Below, one piece after another: positions 20,704-31,820 of a stretch of DNA of 64,000 nucleotides. The notes beneath the pieces were generated by a model that worked only from the letters and a program-made list of their open reading frames with translations, did not search any database and was not told the origin of the DNA. Position numbers and translations under genes: made by a program. How positions within the stretch are numbered: position 1 is the first letter of the stretch; every line of letters begins with the position of its first letter. Source of the stretch: Cladosporium sp. IMV 00045 (taxonomy: Eukaryota; Ascomycota; Dothideomycetes; Cladosporiales; Cladosporiaceae); assembly GCA_001931905.2 (NCBI GenBank), contig MSJI02000786.1, positions 51,602-115,601 of the forward strand, read 5' to 3'.

Positions 20704-21740
20704 TCAATATCCACCACTCAACCGCCACCTCTTCCCAAACTCCACCTCACTCTCCCTCCTCCCCTTCCCATCCTCCTCCACAACATCAACCAACATCCTC
20801 TCCGCCAACCCCAACGCCAACACCGCCAACGCCGCCCTCGCCACCCTCTCAAACGCCTCCCTGCTCCTCTCAAGCCTCTCATCGCACCTCAACCTTTCAT
20901 CCATAGTCTCAATGGAAGCCTCCCAAACCCTCACAAGCTCCTTGTCGACCGCGACCTTCTCCTCGTCGAAATCCGACACGCGCTGAGCTTTCAGCTGCTC
21001 CAGCCGCTCTTTGAGCACTTCTTTCCGCTTGCGCAGGTTCTCTTGGTGGATGTTGAGCGTGGCGACCTCGCGCGCCGTGCGCTTCTGGCACGCTTGCAGC
21101 GCCGCGTCGGCGGCGATGGCTTGCTGCAGTTTGCGCAGCAAATTACCTGTCAAAGGGAGAACGTCTTTCCCCTCCTCCTGACCATCACCACCCTCCCCCA
21201 CCCCCGGACTGGCCATGAACAAAAGCCCCACGTCGGCGGTATGAAGCATCTCCCACCCCTCCCTGGCAAGCACGGCACTCTTCCTCCTTGAACCCCTCCC
21301 AACAACCCAGCACCCACACCCAATCCCTCCGTCTGAGACCCCACACTCCTAGAAACAAACCTCCCACCACCAACGCCTCCTCTCACCACATCAACACGCT
21401 TAACCTTCCCCCTACTCACGCGCCGCACAATCTCCACATCGCCAAGCACCGCCACGCCGCTGTAGGACGGGGAAGGTTCCGGGCTGGAGGGCGAGGGCTC
21501 CGCGCTGCTGGGCGACGAGAGGACGCCGAGGGGAGCGCTGTCGGGGGTGAGGGGTTCGAAGAAGGTGCGGAGTTTGGGGGAGATGGAATGGCGCTTTTTG
21601 GTTGGGGAGGTGGGGGATGGGTGCGGGTGCTGTTGTTTTGAGGGAGGAGGGGGATGGGGAAGGGGGGTTCGATGAGGATGATGGTTGTTGGCGGGTAGAG
21701 TTGAGTCAGGCGAGGGACTTGAGGCGGGTGGTTAGGTTGA
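20704..21740 (-). CDS. unknown coiled-coil protein
   Basis: The 3' exon (21348-20704) encodes KSAVLAREGWEMLHTADVGLLFMASP, then a long coiled coil (LLRKLQQAIAADAALQACQ, ENLRKRKEVLKERLEQLKAQR) and ends WRLSGGY. A 71-base intron (21419-21349, GTGAGT donor, TTTCTAG acceptor) joins it in frame to an exon rich in Ser/Pro (SPTKKRHSISPKLRTFF, then SYSGVAVLGDVEIVRR). That exon opens near 21740, but the true start is not clear: the frame has a stop just inside the apparent ATG at 21742, so another 5' exon is likely. Basic SP-x-K/R sites suggest a phosphorylated nuclear or cytoskeletal protein. I recognise no family. Confidence 0.55.
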
Positions 21741-22210
21741 CCATGCTCCTTACTTTCTCTATAGAGCGTCCTTCGTGATTTGTTGTGTTCTGCTAGTGAT
21801 ATACTGTGCCGTGCCTGTCTGCTTTTCGCGACTGCGAGGTAAGCGTATCGTAAAAGGGTGACTATTGTACCAATACCTCCTGCACGCAATCTATTACATG
21901 TAGCCACGAAGGCCCAGTGAGATGCATCCAACAAAGCCATTGCAGGAATCCCTCAACTCGATGCAAAAATCCACACTCATCCTTTGTTCACTTTCCGCAT
22001 CCGGACGAAGGCAGCCCGTTGTAAGCGCAACAAAGCCCAGCGTCGAATGCACATATGACGAACAACCACACATGCACGCAAGAAAGACATGTGACCCAGA
22101 AGTATAGCGCTCCAGCGAGCTGTGACTGCAGAAACGTCCAAGAAAAAGGTTGTAGATGTTTCGGTATTACATTGCAGACAAAATCCGTCTTTATATCGAC
22201 TTTCTCTATA
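21741..22210. other. intergenic region
   Basis: This flanks the coiled-coil gene and the 3' end of the acetyl-CoA transporter gene. It may include an unresolved 5' exon of the former. Nothing else was recognised. Confidence 0.45.
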
Positions 22211-24352
22211 TCAATTCCCCGCAATGCGCCAAGCGCGCATGGGCAGTTGCTGCAACTTCAGCGCCTGCGGCCGGATGAACATCCAGAAAGTGACGGCGCC
22301 GACGAGCACGCAGACGATGTTGACGATGTAGTAACCTGGTCATCAAAATCAGTACAAAATTCAAATCCGTTTGGTGTCTCCCCATTTGGCACATTTGGAG
22401 CCTCGAGAGGGGATCTTGGCTTACCGTCTTGCGAAATATTGCAAACACCACCGCCGTCGATGCAGCGGTGTTTTTCGGCTTCGAGGACGCAGCTGAAGGA
22501 CTTGGTGATGAGGTCGCCTTTGAGGGCGTCGAGGTTCGGTGAGGTGGTGGGAGGGTGGCAGGTGGCGACGGTGAAGTAGTCGACGAATTTGAGGATGAAG
22601 AAGCGAGGGAAGGTGCCGCCGAGGTTGCTGACGCTGTTTGAAAGAAATGTTAGGTCTCGGAGTCTGGAGTGATTCGGGGAGAATGTGAGAAACTTACGTC
22701 GCAAGAAGTGTCATGTAAGTGCCACCAATCGCCGGGTCGGCAATCTTCGCGTGGAAAGCGCTGATGGCGACGAACATGACAGTGCTCATGAAAGTGCTGA
22801 AAACATGCTCGACGATGACAGTGAGCAGATAGGGAACCGTGGTGCCGCCTGCTGGGAAGGCCATGACCACGATCTGGGCGAAAACGGCAGCGGCGAGTCT
22901 GCCAACGAAAGCCCAACACCATACTTTGATAGGCTGGTACTTTTCGCTCCACATGCCGGCGTAGTAGCCAAGCATGATTTCAAAAGGGAAGTCGATGAGA
23001 ACGGTGAGCGCCAGGTCTTCCTGGCTGAACCCCTTGTCCAGCAATTTGAGGTTCGTCACGGCGTCGTTGGCTTGGAAGCCGATTTTGGCGATCAGGTGGA
23101 TGACAATAAAGATCTGCACGTTGCGGAGCTTCATGATGCCTCCCATGACTTTGTAGACGTCGAGGATGCTGTCTTTCTCTTTGGTGCGGTCTTCGCGCTT
23201 GAGCAGGGCCAGACCAAGAGTCACGGCCAAGTAGGCCCATCCCCAGAATACGAGATAGGAGTCCAGAGTGAAGAGGCCGACATCTTGAGGCGTGTTGCGG
23301 AAGTACTTGTTGGCGAAGTCTGGGCTGCTCAAAGCGAGGAATACAGTGTAGCTCAGGAACTGGCCAGCTGTGAGACCGACGGTCTGGGCAGTTGAAGCGT
23401 AGGACAGATTGGAAGGGGAGAGCAGGGTAAGCGCCCAGCCGTCCACAGCGATATCCTGTGTAGCGCACAAGAATACCAAAGCAAACCACCAACCCGTGAA
23501 GCCCCAAACGCCAGCTCCGCCGTCTGCACCTGCCTCTTCCATCATCTTTTGGGCCCCGGAACCCAGCCAAATCATGCTAAGGCCGCTCAGCAGTTGGATA
23601 GGGAGAATCCAGCTCTTTCTCCTGCCCACTTTCGGACTCCATACTGCGTCCACAATGGGGCTCCACAGCAGCTTCAAGCTGTATGGATAAGACGCCAAAC
23701 TGTATACACCAATCTGTCCATAGCTCATGTAACTCTTGAGAAGGAATGGCACGCTGCCAGCCGCCAGACCCATGGGAATACCCTGCAAGAAATACAACAA
23801 GACCAACAGCATGAAGTTTCGTCGATCTTGATCAGGCAGGTCGAAGAAGCCATTGCTGCTGTCGGTCGTCCCTGGTGTGATAGGAGGTGCTTGATCCAAA
23901 GAAAAGGAATCTCTGCCCATCAGCCGTGCGGTTTGCGCTGCAGTGTCGGGGATCTCCAAGGAAGCGGCGCCCTTGCCACGTTCTCTAAACGTTCCGTTCA
24001 TGTCGCCGTTTGCCGTCGAGGCTGTCGACGAAGTCGATCCGTTCGCGTCGTATGCCCGGCCGCGCGGGTTGGGCGAGCGGGACTTTGATTTTCTGCTCGG
24101 CATGTGTGACGCACGGCGTGTGGAAGAGGGAGTCGCACTGTCCAAGGATTGATCGTGGTAGTCTTGAGAAATGTTTGTATCGATGGTTAAGGAATGTCTG
24201 TGCCGTCGGCTTTGGGACGAGAGATCTGCAAGCTCGTGGCCGGTGTGATGGTCGGGATTGGGATGTTCGTGCAAAGGCAGCACGGGCTGTGAAGGAGCGG
24301 CGGCGATGATGGGAGGGAGTGAAGAGGACTGGGAAGGAAAGGTGTCGCCCAT
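22211..24352 (-). CDS. acetyl-CoA transporter, SLC33A1/AT-1 family
   Basis: Three exons (24352-22698, 22633-22425, 22335-22211) give 662 residues. A disordered Ser-rich N-tail of about 170 residues precedes the MFS-fold Acatn domain. Family blocks are clear: LLYFLQGIPMGLAAGSVPFLLK, YSLKLLWSPIVDAVW, GRRKSWILPIQLLSG, ATQDIAVDGWALTLL, GFSQEDLALTVLIDFPFE and GGTYMTLLAT. The short middle exon carries the luminal Cys-containing loop (FVDYFTVATCHPP, CIDGGGVCN) found in this family before the last span. Animal homologues bring acetyl-CoA into the endoplasmic reticulum or Golgi for acetylation; the fungal role is inferred from that. The last residues (MRAWRIAGN) are cytosolic. Confidence 0.88.
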
Positions 24353-25524
24353 GAATGCGCGAGTGACAACAACGCGCTACGGGCTAAATGGCTCGAAAGG
24401 GTCTCGTTTGCCTCTGAGCCTCCCCCTCGATGGGTCGGCGATTATGGTATTGCTGGCCTCTTCTTAGCGTGAGCGCGAGTGATGCAACCGGCGGGAGATT
24501 TGTGGAAATCCGATCGAGAAGAGGGTCCTGTCTCGCGCCGATGCGCTGCAGGTACGGCAGCTTAGGTAAGGTGAGGGAAGTCCTGAGACATCAAGGCATT
24601 CATGCATATACCTGACTCCATTCTCCAGGTCTCATGGCACGTGTTGACAATCACATGATGACTCTCTCTTCAACAGCCCAGATGATCTGACGCCTGCAAA
24701 AGTAGATATCTCTCTGGCTAAGGTATGCCCGCACCACTTGTACAATGCTCCTTCAGCTACCAACGGGTGAGCTATTTCCTCCTCGCTTACTGCTGCCGGC
24801 TTCAAGGCTGTGGCGTGTCAGCTCACCGATCGCATATGCCGAGCGGCTAGGAGATGTCAGCCTTGTCACAACATCCACAGACACATGTCTTTCCATTTCA
24901 CGTATTCATGGATGAATATATCAACCCAGTCCCATGTACATGTAGCTGACACCGACTGCTATGCATGCACACCGCATCACCGTAGCAGTCTGACTATGTA
25001 CCTGCTCTCGCCGGGGTAAAGCTGAGGCCGTACGTTCGCATTTTCAGCTAACTCTCACCTGAGGTTACCTTCTCGCCAAGTGCATGATGATAAGGCTACG
25101 GCTGTCTTGCTCAGGCGGCTCAGCCACGACAGCCACTACGCCAATCGCCGCGGGATCGGACGTCCCGTGTCATATACATAGACGTCGTTGCAACAGCATG
25201 TGACAGGCAAACACCCTCTGTTTCTGCACTCGACAACTTTACAGCTCCTGCATTGCTGGCGTGCCCTCCTCCGAGGTATGCAGGCTTAGAAGCATACGCC
25301 CACCAGTCGGTCAGGCTATCCTGCAAGCCTCAGCCAGCTCGATGTGTATGTATAGCTGCTTCGTAGGGTTGCTACCGTGAGCGTATACATTTGTCTCTTA
25401 CTACAAATATTCTGTCTCACGCCTGCGGAACACTACTTTCTTACCATCCTCTTCATCTTTACAATCCTTCCTGACAAGACTTTTCTTGTTAACTCTTCAC
25501 GCCACTCTCTTAACCTCTCTCACC
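24353..25524. other. intergenic region between divergent genes
   Basis: This is a shared 1.2-kb promoter region for the transporter and the hydrolase. Only short frames were seen, with no RNA gene or repeat. Confidence 0.55.
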
Positions 25525-26952
25525 ATGTCAAGCAATCCCATATTGAACGTCCTCGCGGCTCCATTCTGGGCAGCTCGCAGCTTCACCAAAGGAACCATAA
25601 GCGCCGCTCTTGACGCCTTCGGAAACGATAACGTCCTTGAGGTCGCCCAGAATGCATTCATCAAAGGCACTCAGAAGGCCATTCTCACGTTCGTTTCGAT
25701 AATCACAAGGACGATCTTGGGCGCCATGCTCGGTTACCTTGGACCAATCCACGTCATCTGGAACCAAATCCTCGACAACTCGGCGACAAAAGAGCTTCTG
25801 GCCGAATATCGAAACAAATGGTGGGTTCCCGCCTACTTCTTCCTCGACATCCTGGAGCCGTTGAAGCGCTTCGTCCGAGCCGAATCTCCAGATGGCACAC
25901 CGATCCCCGGCGCTGAGCAGTGGAACGATTACAACGAGCTTGACCTCACCAAAACCATGAACGTCCACGCCGTCACCAGCCAGGTCCAGCGTTTCCTCAA
26001 GTCGATCATCGAGATCTTCCGACTCAACGACCAAAACGAACAAGACTTCCGCATGAACACGACCCTTGACTCCGACACCCACGAAACCGCCTGGACCACC
26101 ACCGCCTTCAAACGCAAAGACGATCCAGTCCAGCAACCCGAAACCTGGCTCTTCGTCAATGGCATCGCCGGCGAATTCTACTGGAACCGCCTCGCCGTGA
26201 ACAAGATCCGCGACTTCTTCTTCGACCGCGACGCCGGCTCCTCCAGCGACGAAGAAGCCAAAGCTCGCGCCACGCGCCTCCGTGGCATCTACAACCGCAG
26301 CGACGGCATCCTCTGGGACCTGGTAGAATGCGGGGGCGAGCGCCAACCCGACGTCGCACCCCTCCTCATCCACCGCACGGAAAGCAGCAAAACCGCCCAA
26401 CGCCAGCTAGCAGTCGAGCTGCGCGCCGCCCTCGCTGACTCCAGATCCTCCAAGCGCGACATCATCATGATCGCCCACTCGCAAGGCTGCCTCCTGCTGC
26501 GCCTCGCGCTCGACGAACTCTGGGCCGCCGGCGGCGCCGACACCCGCAGCGCCATGCGCGCCCACTTGCGCGTGTACACCTTCGGCAACCCGGCATACGA
26601 CTGGGACGTGCACGCTTACGCCGCGACGACGGAGCACTTCGCCAACGAGCTGGATTTCGTGGCGGTTCTGGGCGTGCTGCGCTTGTACAAGCGGGACGCG
26701 CGCGGTGTGGCGCCGAGCAGCGATTTGACTTTCTGCTCCAAGTGTCGCGCGGGCGATGAGAAGCATTTGGAAATGCAGAAACAGTTGATTTTCGTTAACA
26801 ATAAGGCCCAGAAGGGCCATTTGTTCGGCAGTCAGTATAGTTTGCAGGAGGTCGATTATGATTGTGTGAATGATCAGGGGAGTCGATCGACGCTGTTGCA
26901 GAGGGCGGATAGGGGGACGAGGGATGCTGGGAATGGGCAGCCAAGGGGTTGA
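25525..26952 (+). CDS. alpha/beta-hydrolase, lipase-like (DUF676/PGAP1-like fold)
   Basis: This intronless gene encodes 475 residues from the ATG at 25525 (MSSNPILNVLAAPFW). An earlier in-frame ATG at 25486 would add 13 residues but is less likely. A catalytic triad can be read: the nucleophile elbow IIMIAHSQGCLL (Ser about 319), Asp in NELDFV (about 377) and His in KGHLFGSQYS (about 432). The oxyanion-side strand is ETWLFVNGIAGE (about 206-217). A hydrophobic segment (ILTFVSIITRTILGAMLGYL, about 53-72) may anchor it to a membrane. The fold and triad indicate a lipase or esterase; the substrate is unknown, and many such fungal proteins are uncharacterised. Confidence 0.75.
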   Translation: MSSNPILNVLAAPFWAARSFTKGTISAALDAFGNDNVLEVAQNAFIKGTQKAILTFVSIITRTILGAMLGYLGPIHVIWNQILDNSATKELLAEYRNKWWVPAYFFLDILEPLKRFVRAESPDGTPIPGAEQWNDYNELDLTKTMNVHAVTSQVQRFLKSIIEIFRLNDQNEQDFRMNTTLDSDTHETAWTTTAFKRKDDPVQQPETWLFVNGIAGEFYWNRLAVNKIRDFFFDRDAGSSSDEEAKARATRLRGIYNRSDGILWDLVECGGERQPDVAPLLIHRTESSKTAQRQLAVELRAALADSRSSKRDIIMIAHSQGCLLLRLALDELWAAGGADTRSAMRAHLRVYTFGNPAYDWDVHAYAATTEHFANELDFVAVLGVLRLYKRDARGVAPSSDLTFCSKCRAGDEKHLEMQKQLIFVNNKAQKGHLFGSQYSLQEVDYDCVNDQGSRSTLLQRADRGTRDAGNGQPRG

Positions 26953-28060
26953 GGAGGTGGAATGGCTCGCATGATTTCATGGTTGAGTTTTGTTCAAATA
27001 GGGTTTTGGGATGATACAGGTTGGGTTTGGTGGGTTGGGCCTGTTAAGATTGTTAAGGGATCTATTCGGAAAAGTTATTGGCAATGTTAATGAGCTTTAA
27101 TGATGCATATTGGATAATTGGTTGGGTAGCTGAAAATCGATCGGGCTAATATCTTCCGCTCCGTTTGAGCTAACAAGTCGTGATCGACCCTGGTATCAAC
27201 CTCTCTCAGAGCCGTGATCATTGTCCTTGGGTAAACCTTGTTGCTTGCCTCGTTGTCCATGACAATGTCTCAATATGATGCCTCGTCCCATACTCAGGTT
27301 CTTTTGTTGTTGGTCGATTTGCAACGTGAAGTTGCCAAATTTAATTTGTCACAAATAATTGATCCAACCCTTTTGATGTTTATTTACCTACTTTGCCTAT
27401 CTGAATTTACCCCCATGATGTGCAACGGCTCCAAAGGCCCCTGAATCCTCAGGTTCCATTGGGTCGTTGTAGTCTAGAAAACTTAACTTGAACATCGTTT
27501 GATGAATCGATTAGAAAAGGACAGTCATTTCTTTGACATATTGTGAGGGTATATTTGTGAATCGCGATAATGTGAATAACAAAGTGGCAGTCAATGCAAG
27601 GAGAGGTCTGCAGAATAGCTATGCAAGAGGGGCTAGCGCCCGGAAAAGAATTCTGGGCAGCAAGCAGCCAGCCACAACAGGCGAATGGTATCACAGACGA
27701 CAACGCACAAACGAAGCAGCTTACGCTCAGCAATCTGTCGTCCTGTACAGTACTTCTCCGGTGACTGTCCAGTTGCTTTTCACAAGACTTCTGGATGTTC
27801 CACCTCATGTGTCTTGCTAGCTGATCGTGGGCATTGAAACGCAGATGTCAGCTCTGTCCAAGCTGTCTTACGGAGCTGCTGCATTCACACCTGAGACCTT
27901 CGGACCACCTTCAAGATCCGGAATTGCGCTGAGCTGAAGCTCTTACATGGCTATTTAGGCTTACCTGGTGTCAGCACTTCCTTCTATCTCAACCTTAGAG
28001 ACGACAGGGAGCTTTCTATCCTACGCTCCAAGTCCAGCGTTTTGATTCGGGATTTCTGCA
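26953..28060. other. intergenic region
   Basis: This is about 1.1 kb, partly A/T-rich (27.0-27.5 kb), with short frames only. I see nothing that can be supported. Confidence 0.55.
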
Positions 28061-29824
28061 ATGATGCTGGGCGACAACGACTTAGCTGCAACGGGTTTGC
28101 AGTTGCAGCACTTCCGTTCGGCGAACGACAAACATCAGGGAACACTATCGGAGGTGCTGGAAAAGTATGGAAGGCTTATTGAAGACTATAAGCGGCTGAA
28201 GAGCGACTACGAGGAGGAGAGAGACTCTCGGGAACGGTACAAACAGATGGCTCGAGGACAAGAACGCAATCCGTTCGTGTTGGTCCTGGTGGACGGTGAT
28301 GGATACATATTCGACGACGACCTTGTCAGCAGCGGAGCGGAGGGAGGCCAGAGAGCTGCACACTTACTCAATAAAGCTGTCCTTGCGAGCTTGCGCACTC
28401 GTGGACTCGAAGATTGCCGCATCATGGTACGAGTCTATACCAACCTCGTGGGTCTATCCAAGGCACTTAGCAGGCTCAAACTCTGCGGACCTGAGAAGCG
28501 CTCCCTCGCCGCCTTCGCGGCCAACTTTACTCGTGCGAACGAGCTCTTCGATTTTGTGGACGCTGGAGAGCTGAAGGAGAATGCTGACTCCAAGATCCGA
28601 GCTCTGTTCCGGCAATTTGTTGACAACACACAATGTCGACACATCTACTTTGCCGGCTGTCATGACGTGGGCTACATCAACGAACTCATCCCGCATAGAA
28701 ACAACCGAGAGAAAATTACTCTCGTTAGGAATTATGCCACGCATCCAGAGTTCGGCAAGCTGGGCATGCGATTCGAAGACTTCCCAGGCGTTTTCCGCAC
28801 TACGCCTATTGATCCTTCTAACATCCATGCACCGGGCTTTAAAGCTACACAGGCTACAAACAAGGTCCCTCCCAGTCTTGAAACTCGTGCACCAGAAGGA
28901 AACCCTTGTCATTTCTTCCAAAAGGGTCTCTGCAAGCACGGCAAGAATTGCACTTTTTCGCACGTCAAATCAGTCAATATGAACGGATCAACTGCTTCAC
29001 ACAGCCAGTCGCCTAGTGTCGATGCCGCATCGTGGCGCAATGCTCCTGATACAAAATTTGCTACGTCCAACGACAGTGATTTCATGCGTGGCAATGTTCC
29101 TACCGGGCCAGCGGCTTTGTCGCAACCCCCTCAGCCAGAGATCGATTTCTCTGCATTACTACCTCACTCGGAGAACATCCCACCCGGCCATGTCGCCGTC
29201 AACGCTAAAGCCGAGCGCATTGACATGTTCATGCCACCGGCATCAAACGAAGATCGCCAGCGATTCGCTCAACGTATCGCCCATCGCAAACTCTGCAATA
29301 AGTATCATCTCTTAGGGGAATGTGTTGAAGGCCCGGCTTGTCCGTTCGACCACGCGTCGATCGACGAAGGCTTACGGAGCTACCTTCGGTCCGTTGCTGC
29401 GTCTACACCATGCCCACGTAGGAACAATTGCCGAAACTTGTCGTGCCTGAACGGGCACGTTTGCCAAAAACCAGACTGCAAATATCGCGGTGGAAAGGTT
29501 TACTGCAAACTGCCTGGCCCGGTGCATTACGTTCAGCTTGACTTTAAGGAGTTCGTCCCGGGCAACTTGCCGGCGAACAAAGCAGGAGGAGGAGAGGTTG
29601 TCAACGGTCCTACGACGGATGAGACTACTTCTTCGCCTCCCTCTTCACAGGATGACCAATCCACCCCCGCGAGGTTTTCAAACGGCTTCAATGTAATGAA
29701 ATCTGTCTTCGGCGTGACCCGCGGTCTGTCCGAGGACAAATCGATGAACACAGCCGACAGCGACGATGACGAATTGGCAGGAAGGGCAGGCGCGAAGCTG
29801 AACCTTGATAGCGATCTTGAGTAG
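28061..29824 (+). CDS. CCCH zinc-finger protein with DUF7923 (NYN-like) domain
   Basis: This intronless gene encodes 587 residues. A short coiled coil (EVLEKYGRLIEDYKRLKSDYEEER) is followed by a nuclease-like domain at about 70-250, starting with the Asp-rich strand FVLVLVDGDGYIFDDDLV. It also contains IMVRVYTNLVGLSKAL, HIYFAGCHDVGYI and ITLVRNYATHPEFGKLG. This is the DUF7923 domain common in filamentous ascomycetes, with the acidic layout of NYN/PIN RNases. Three CCCH-type fingers follow: CHFFQKGLCKHGKNCTFSH (about 288-306), CNKYHLLGECVEGPACPFDH (about 412-431) and CPRRNNCRNLSCLNGH. The C-terminus is acidic. CCCH fingers bind single-stranded RNA, so a role in mRNA turnover is plausible but not shown. 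Confidence 0.82.
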   Translation: MMLGDNDLAATGLQLQHFRSANDKHQGTLSEVLEKYGRLIEDYKRLKSDYEEERDSRERYKQMARGQERNPFVLVLVDGDGYIFDDDLVSSGAEGGQRAAHLLNKAVLASLRTRGLEDCRIMVRVYTNLVGLSKALSRLKLCGPEKRSLAAFAANFTRANELFDFVDAGELKENADSKIRALFRQFVDNTQCRHIYFAGCHDVGYINELIPHRNNREKITLVRNYATHPEFGKLGMRFEDFPGVFRTTPIDPSNIHAPGFKATQATNKVPPSLETRAPEGNPCHFFQKGLCKHGKNCTFSHVKSVNMNGSTASHSQSPSVDAASWRNAPDTKFATSNDSDFMRGNVPTGPAALSQPPQPEIDFSALLPHSENIPPGHVAVNAKAERIDMFMPPASNEDRQRFAQRIAHRKLCNKYHLLGECVEGPACPFDHASIDEGLRSYLRSVAASTPCPRRNNCRNLSCLNGHVCQKPDCKYRGGKVYCKLPGPVHYVQLDFKEFVPGNLPANKAGGGEVVNGPTTDETTSSPPSSQDDQSTPARFSNGFNVMKSVFGVTRGLSEDKSMNTADSDDDELAGRAGAKLNLDSDLE

Positions 29825-30485
29825 TCGTTGATCGCTTGATCTCGCTTATGGATTTGATATGGGTCTTTTGATTTTACAGTTCAAAAGACAGATCGGAGGA
29901 TTTACCCGAGTGGTAGGATTAACGCTGATCTACATCCTACCGCAAAGCTAAACAACCTTGAAAGGAACGGGATGTGGGCGACAGATGGCGGGGCTAAAAT
30001 GGCAGAATGCGTGACGTCGGAGGGGAGTGGAACATCTTACTAAGGCAATGCAGCGTCATGTCAAAGGTAGTGACTGTGATGAACATGAACGATACATCAC
30101 TTCGGTCAGTAGACGCTCACAGCACATTGCAGCCAGTATGTGTGGAAAGGTCAAGAACGTGAAATGGACATACCCACTCTTCATTACATCTTTAATTTCA
30201 CCAAGGCAGAGCAAAGAAGGACCGAAGCACCTCGGTTAGGACTTTGAAGGATTAAAGTATCTAGGCGCATTTGATGTAGTTTGGAGTAGTGTAACCTAAT
30301 TCCTGGCAACAAGCGCCTGCGCAACGGTTATTGCGGTAACATTGGCACGGACGTACAACGATGAAACGACAGATCCCCCGAGCTCGAGACCGCATCTTCA
30401 TACCAAACAAAGTTGTCCACGATAGATGAACTTCTTCACCTTGGCGGAACACGTTGGTCGCCTTAGCTTAGGGCAAATGCTCGAT
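29825..30485. other. intergenic region
   Basis: This is the 3' flank of the zinc-finger gene and the 5' flank of the arabinanase gene. There is no other gene. Confidence 0.55.
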
Positions 30486-30506
30486 GGAACGTATATATAC
30501 CGTTCC
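30486..30506 (+). promoter_or_regulatory. TATA box nested in a 6-bp inverted repeat
   Basis: GGAACG and CGTTCC flank TATATATAC, 44 bases before the arabinanase ATG. The TATA position agrees with the gene's strand. An ATG in a strong context (CACCATGAAG, 30525) lies between it and the gene start, out of frame. Confidence 0.5.
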
Positions 30507-30549
30507 GACTGCCCGGCTATCACCATGAAGAACAATTCGTCACATCAAC

Positions 30550-31581
30550 ATGCGTCTTTCCAACATCGGCCCCGTCACTGCCCTCGCTCTCGGTGCGAGT
30601 CCCTTCGCATCCGCATACGCCAACCCAGAGCCATGCTCAGGCGTTTGCGTCAATGCCCACGATCCTGGCCTCATCCGTCGTGACGACGGGACCTACTTCC
30701 GTTTCTCTACTGGCGGCAAGATCGCCATTCACTCCGCCCCAGCCATCGAGGGTCCATGGAAGTACGAATGTGCCATGTTGCCTGACGGCTCCAGCATCCA
30801 ACTGGCAGGCAACGATGATCTGTGGGCACCTGACGTCGCCAAGGTCGGCAATGAGTACTACGTCTACTACACCGTGAGCACTTTCGGCGTGCAGGACAGT
30901 GCCATTGGCCTCGCCACTTCGCCCACAATGGACTGCGGCTCTTTCAAAGATCTCGGAACCACCGGCGTCGAGTCCCGCGCGGGCGATGAGTACAATGCCA
31001 TCGACGGCAACATCCTCCGGGACGGAAACACCTGGCGCTTTAGCTTTGGATCCTTCTACAGCGGCCTCTATTCGACCGACATGCAGGACCCACCGACCAA
31101 GTCGTCCGGCTCTGACCGTCAGCTCGCTTTCGTCCCGGCTGGAGAGCACGCGCAAGAAGCGCCGTTCATGGTCAAGAACGGGGACTTCTACTACCTCTTC
31201 TTCTCCGTTGGCAAGTGCTGCGGCTACGACAACTCGCGTCCGGCGCCGAATGAGGAGTATAAGATCAAAGTGTGCAGGTCTAGTTCGGCCACTGAGGGTT
31301 TTGTAAGTAACATTATATTGAAACCATCAATCTCTATCTCTCGCTAACACGGACACCAGGTCGACGCCGACGGCACCTCCTGCACCGAAGGCGGCGGCAC
31401 CACCGTTCTCGAATCCCACAACAACGTCTACGGTCCAGGTGGACAGGGCGTTTACAACGATCCTACCGAAGGCTGGGTGCTTTACTACCACTACGTCGAC
31501 ACCAGCATCGGCTACGCCGATGGCGACAAGCAGTTCGGTTGGAACAAGATCGCTTGGAACAATGGTTGGCCTAGTGTTTAA
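30550..31581 (+). CDS. GH43 arabinan endo-1,5-alpha-L-arabinosidase
   Basis: Two exons (30550-31302 and 31360-31581) with a GTAAGT donor and CACCAG acceptor give 324 residues, the usual length for AbnA-type enzymes. The signal peptide ends near residue 24 (ASPFASAYA). The three GH43 catalytic acids are visible: base Asp38 ([13 protein letters not shown]), pKa-modulating Asp152 ([11 protein letters not shown]) and acid Glu203 (HAQEAPFMV). Supporting family strings are [21 protein letters not shown] and the C-terminal [20 protein letters not shown] with [16 protein letters not shown]. It cuts alpha-1,5-arabinan backbones of pectin outside the cell. It is convergent with the GH16 gene (239 bases between stops) and near a GH11 xylanase. 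Confidence 0.93.
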
Positions 31582-31820
31582 GGAGCTTCTGAACATTTGC
31601 GGAAAAGCACGGGAGTTGCAAGAAATTATGGAAGTAATCGTGATTCGAAATGCGGATCTATTCGATGAGAAATTAGAATTACGCCCTGTCTCAGCCCCGA
31701 TCTTGCCGTTCTCCAAAGTTCCAGGACAGTGTCTATATGTGCTCCAGGTACGCCATGCGCCTTGTATGTTCATCTTGCCTCTAGTGTATGCTCAACGGGC
31801 ATGTTGTGAATACTCGCCTT

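Noticed and set aside
21290..21360. Frameshift in the coiled-coil gene
   Set aside because: A 71-base intron (21419-21349) with GTGAGT and TTTCTAG ends joins the two frames cleanly.
25528..26400. 290-codon antisense frame under the hydrolase gene
   Set aside because: It is a shadow of a G/C-biased coding strand; the plus-strand product has a readable catalytic triad.
30525..30683. Small protein gene starting at the strong-context ATG before the arabinanase
   Set aside because: The product is Arg/His-rich nonsense from the shifted arabinanase frame; it is noted only as a possible upstream start.
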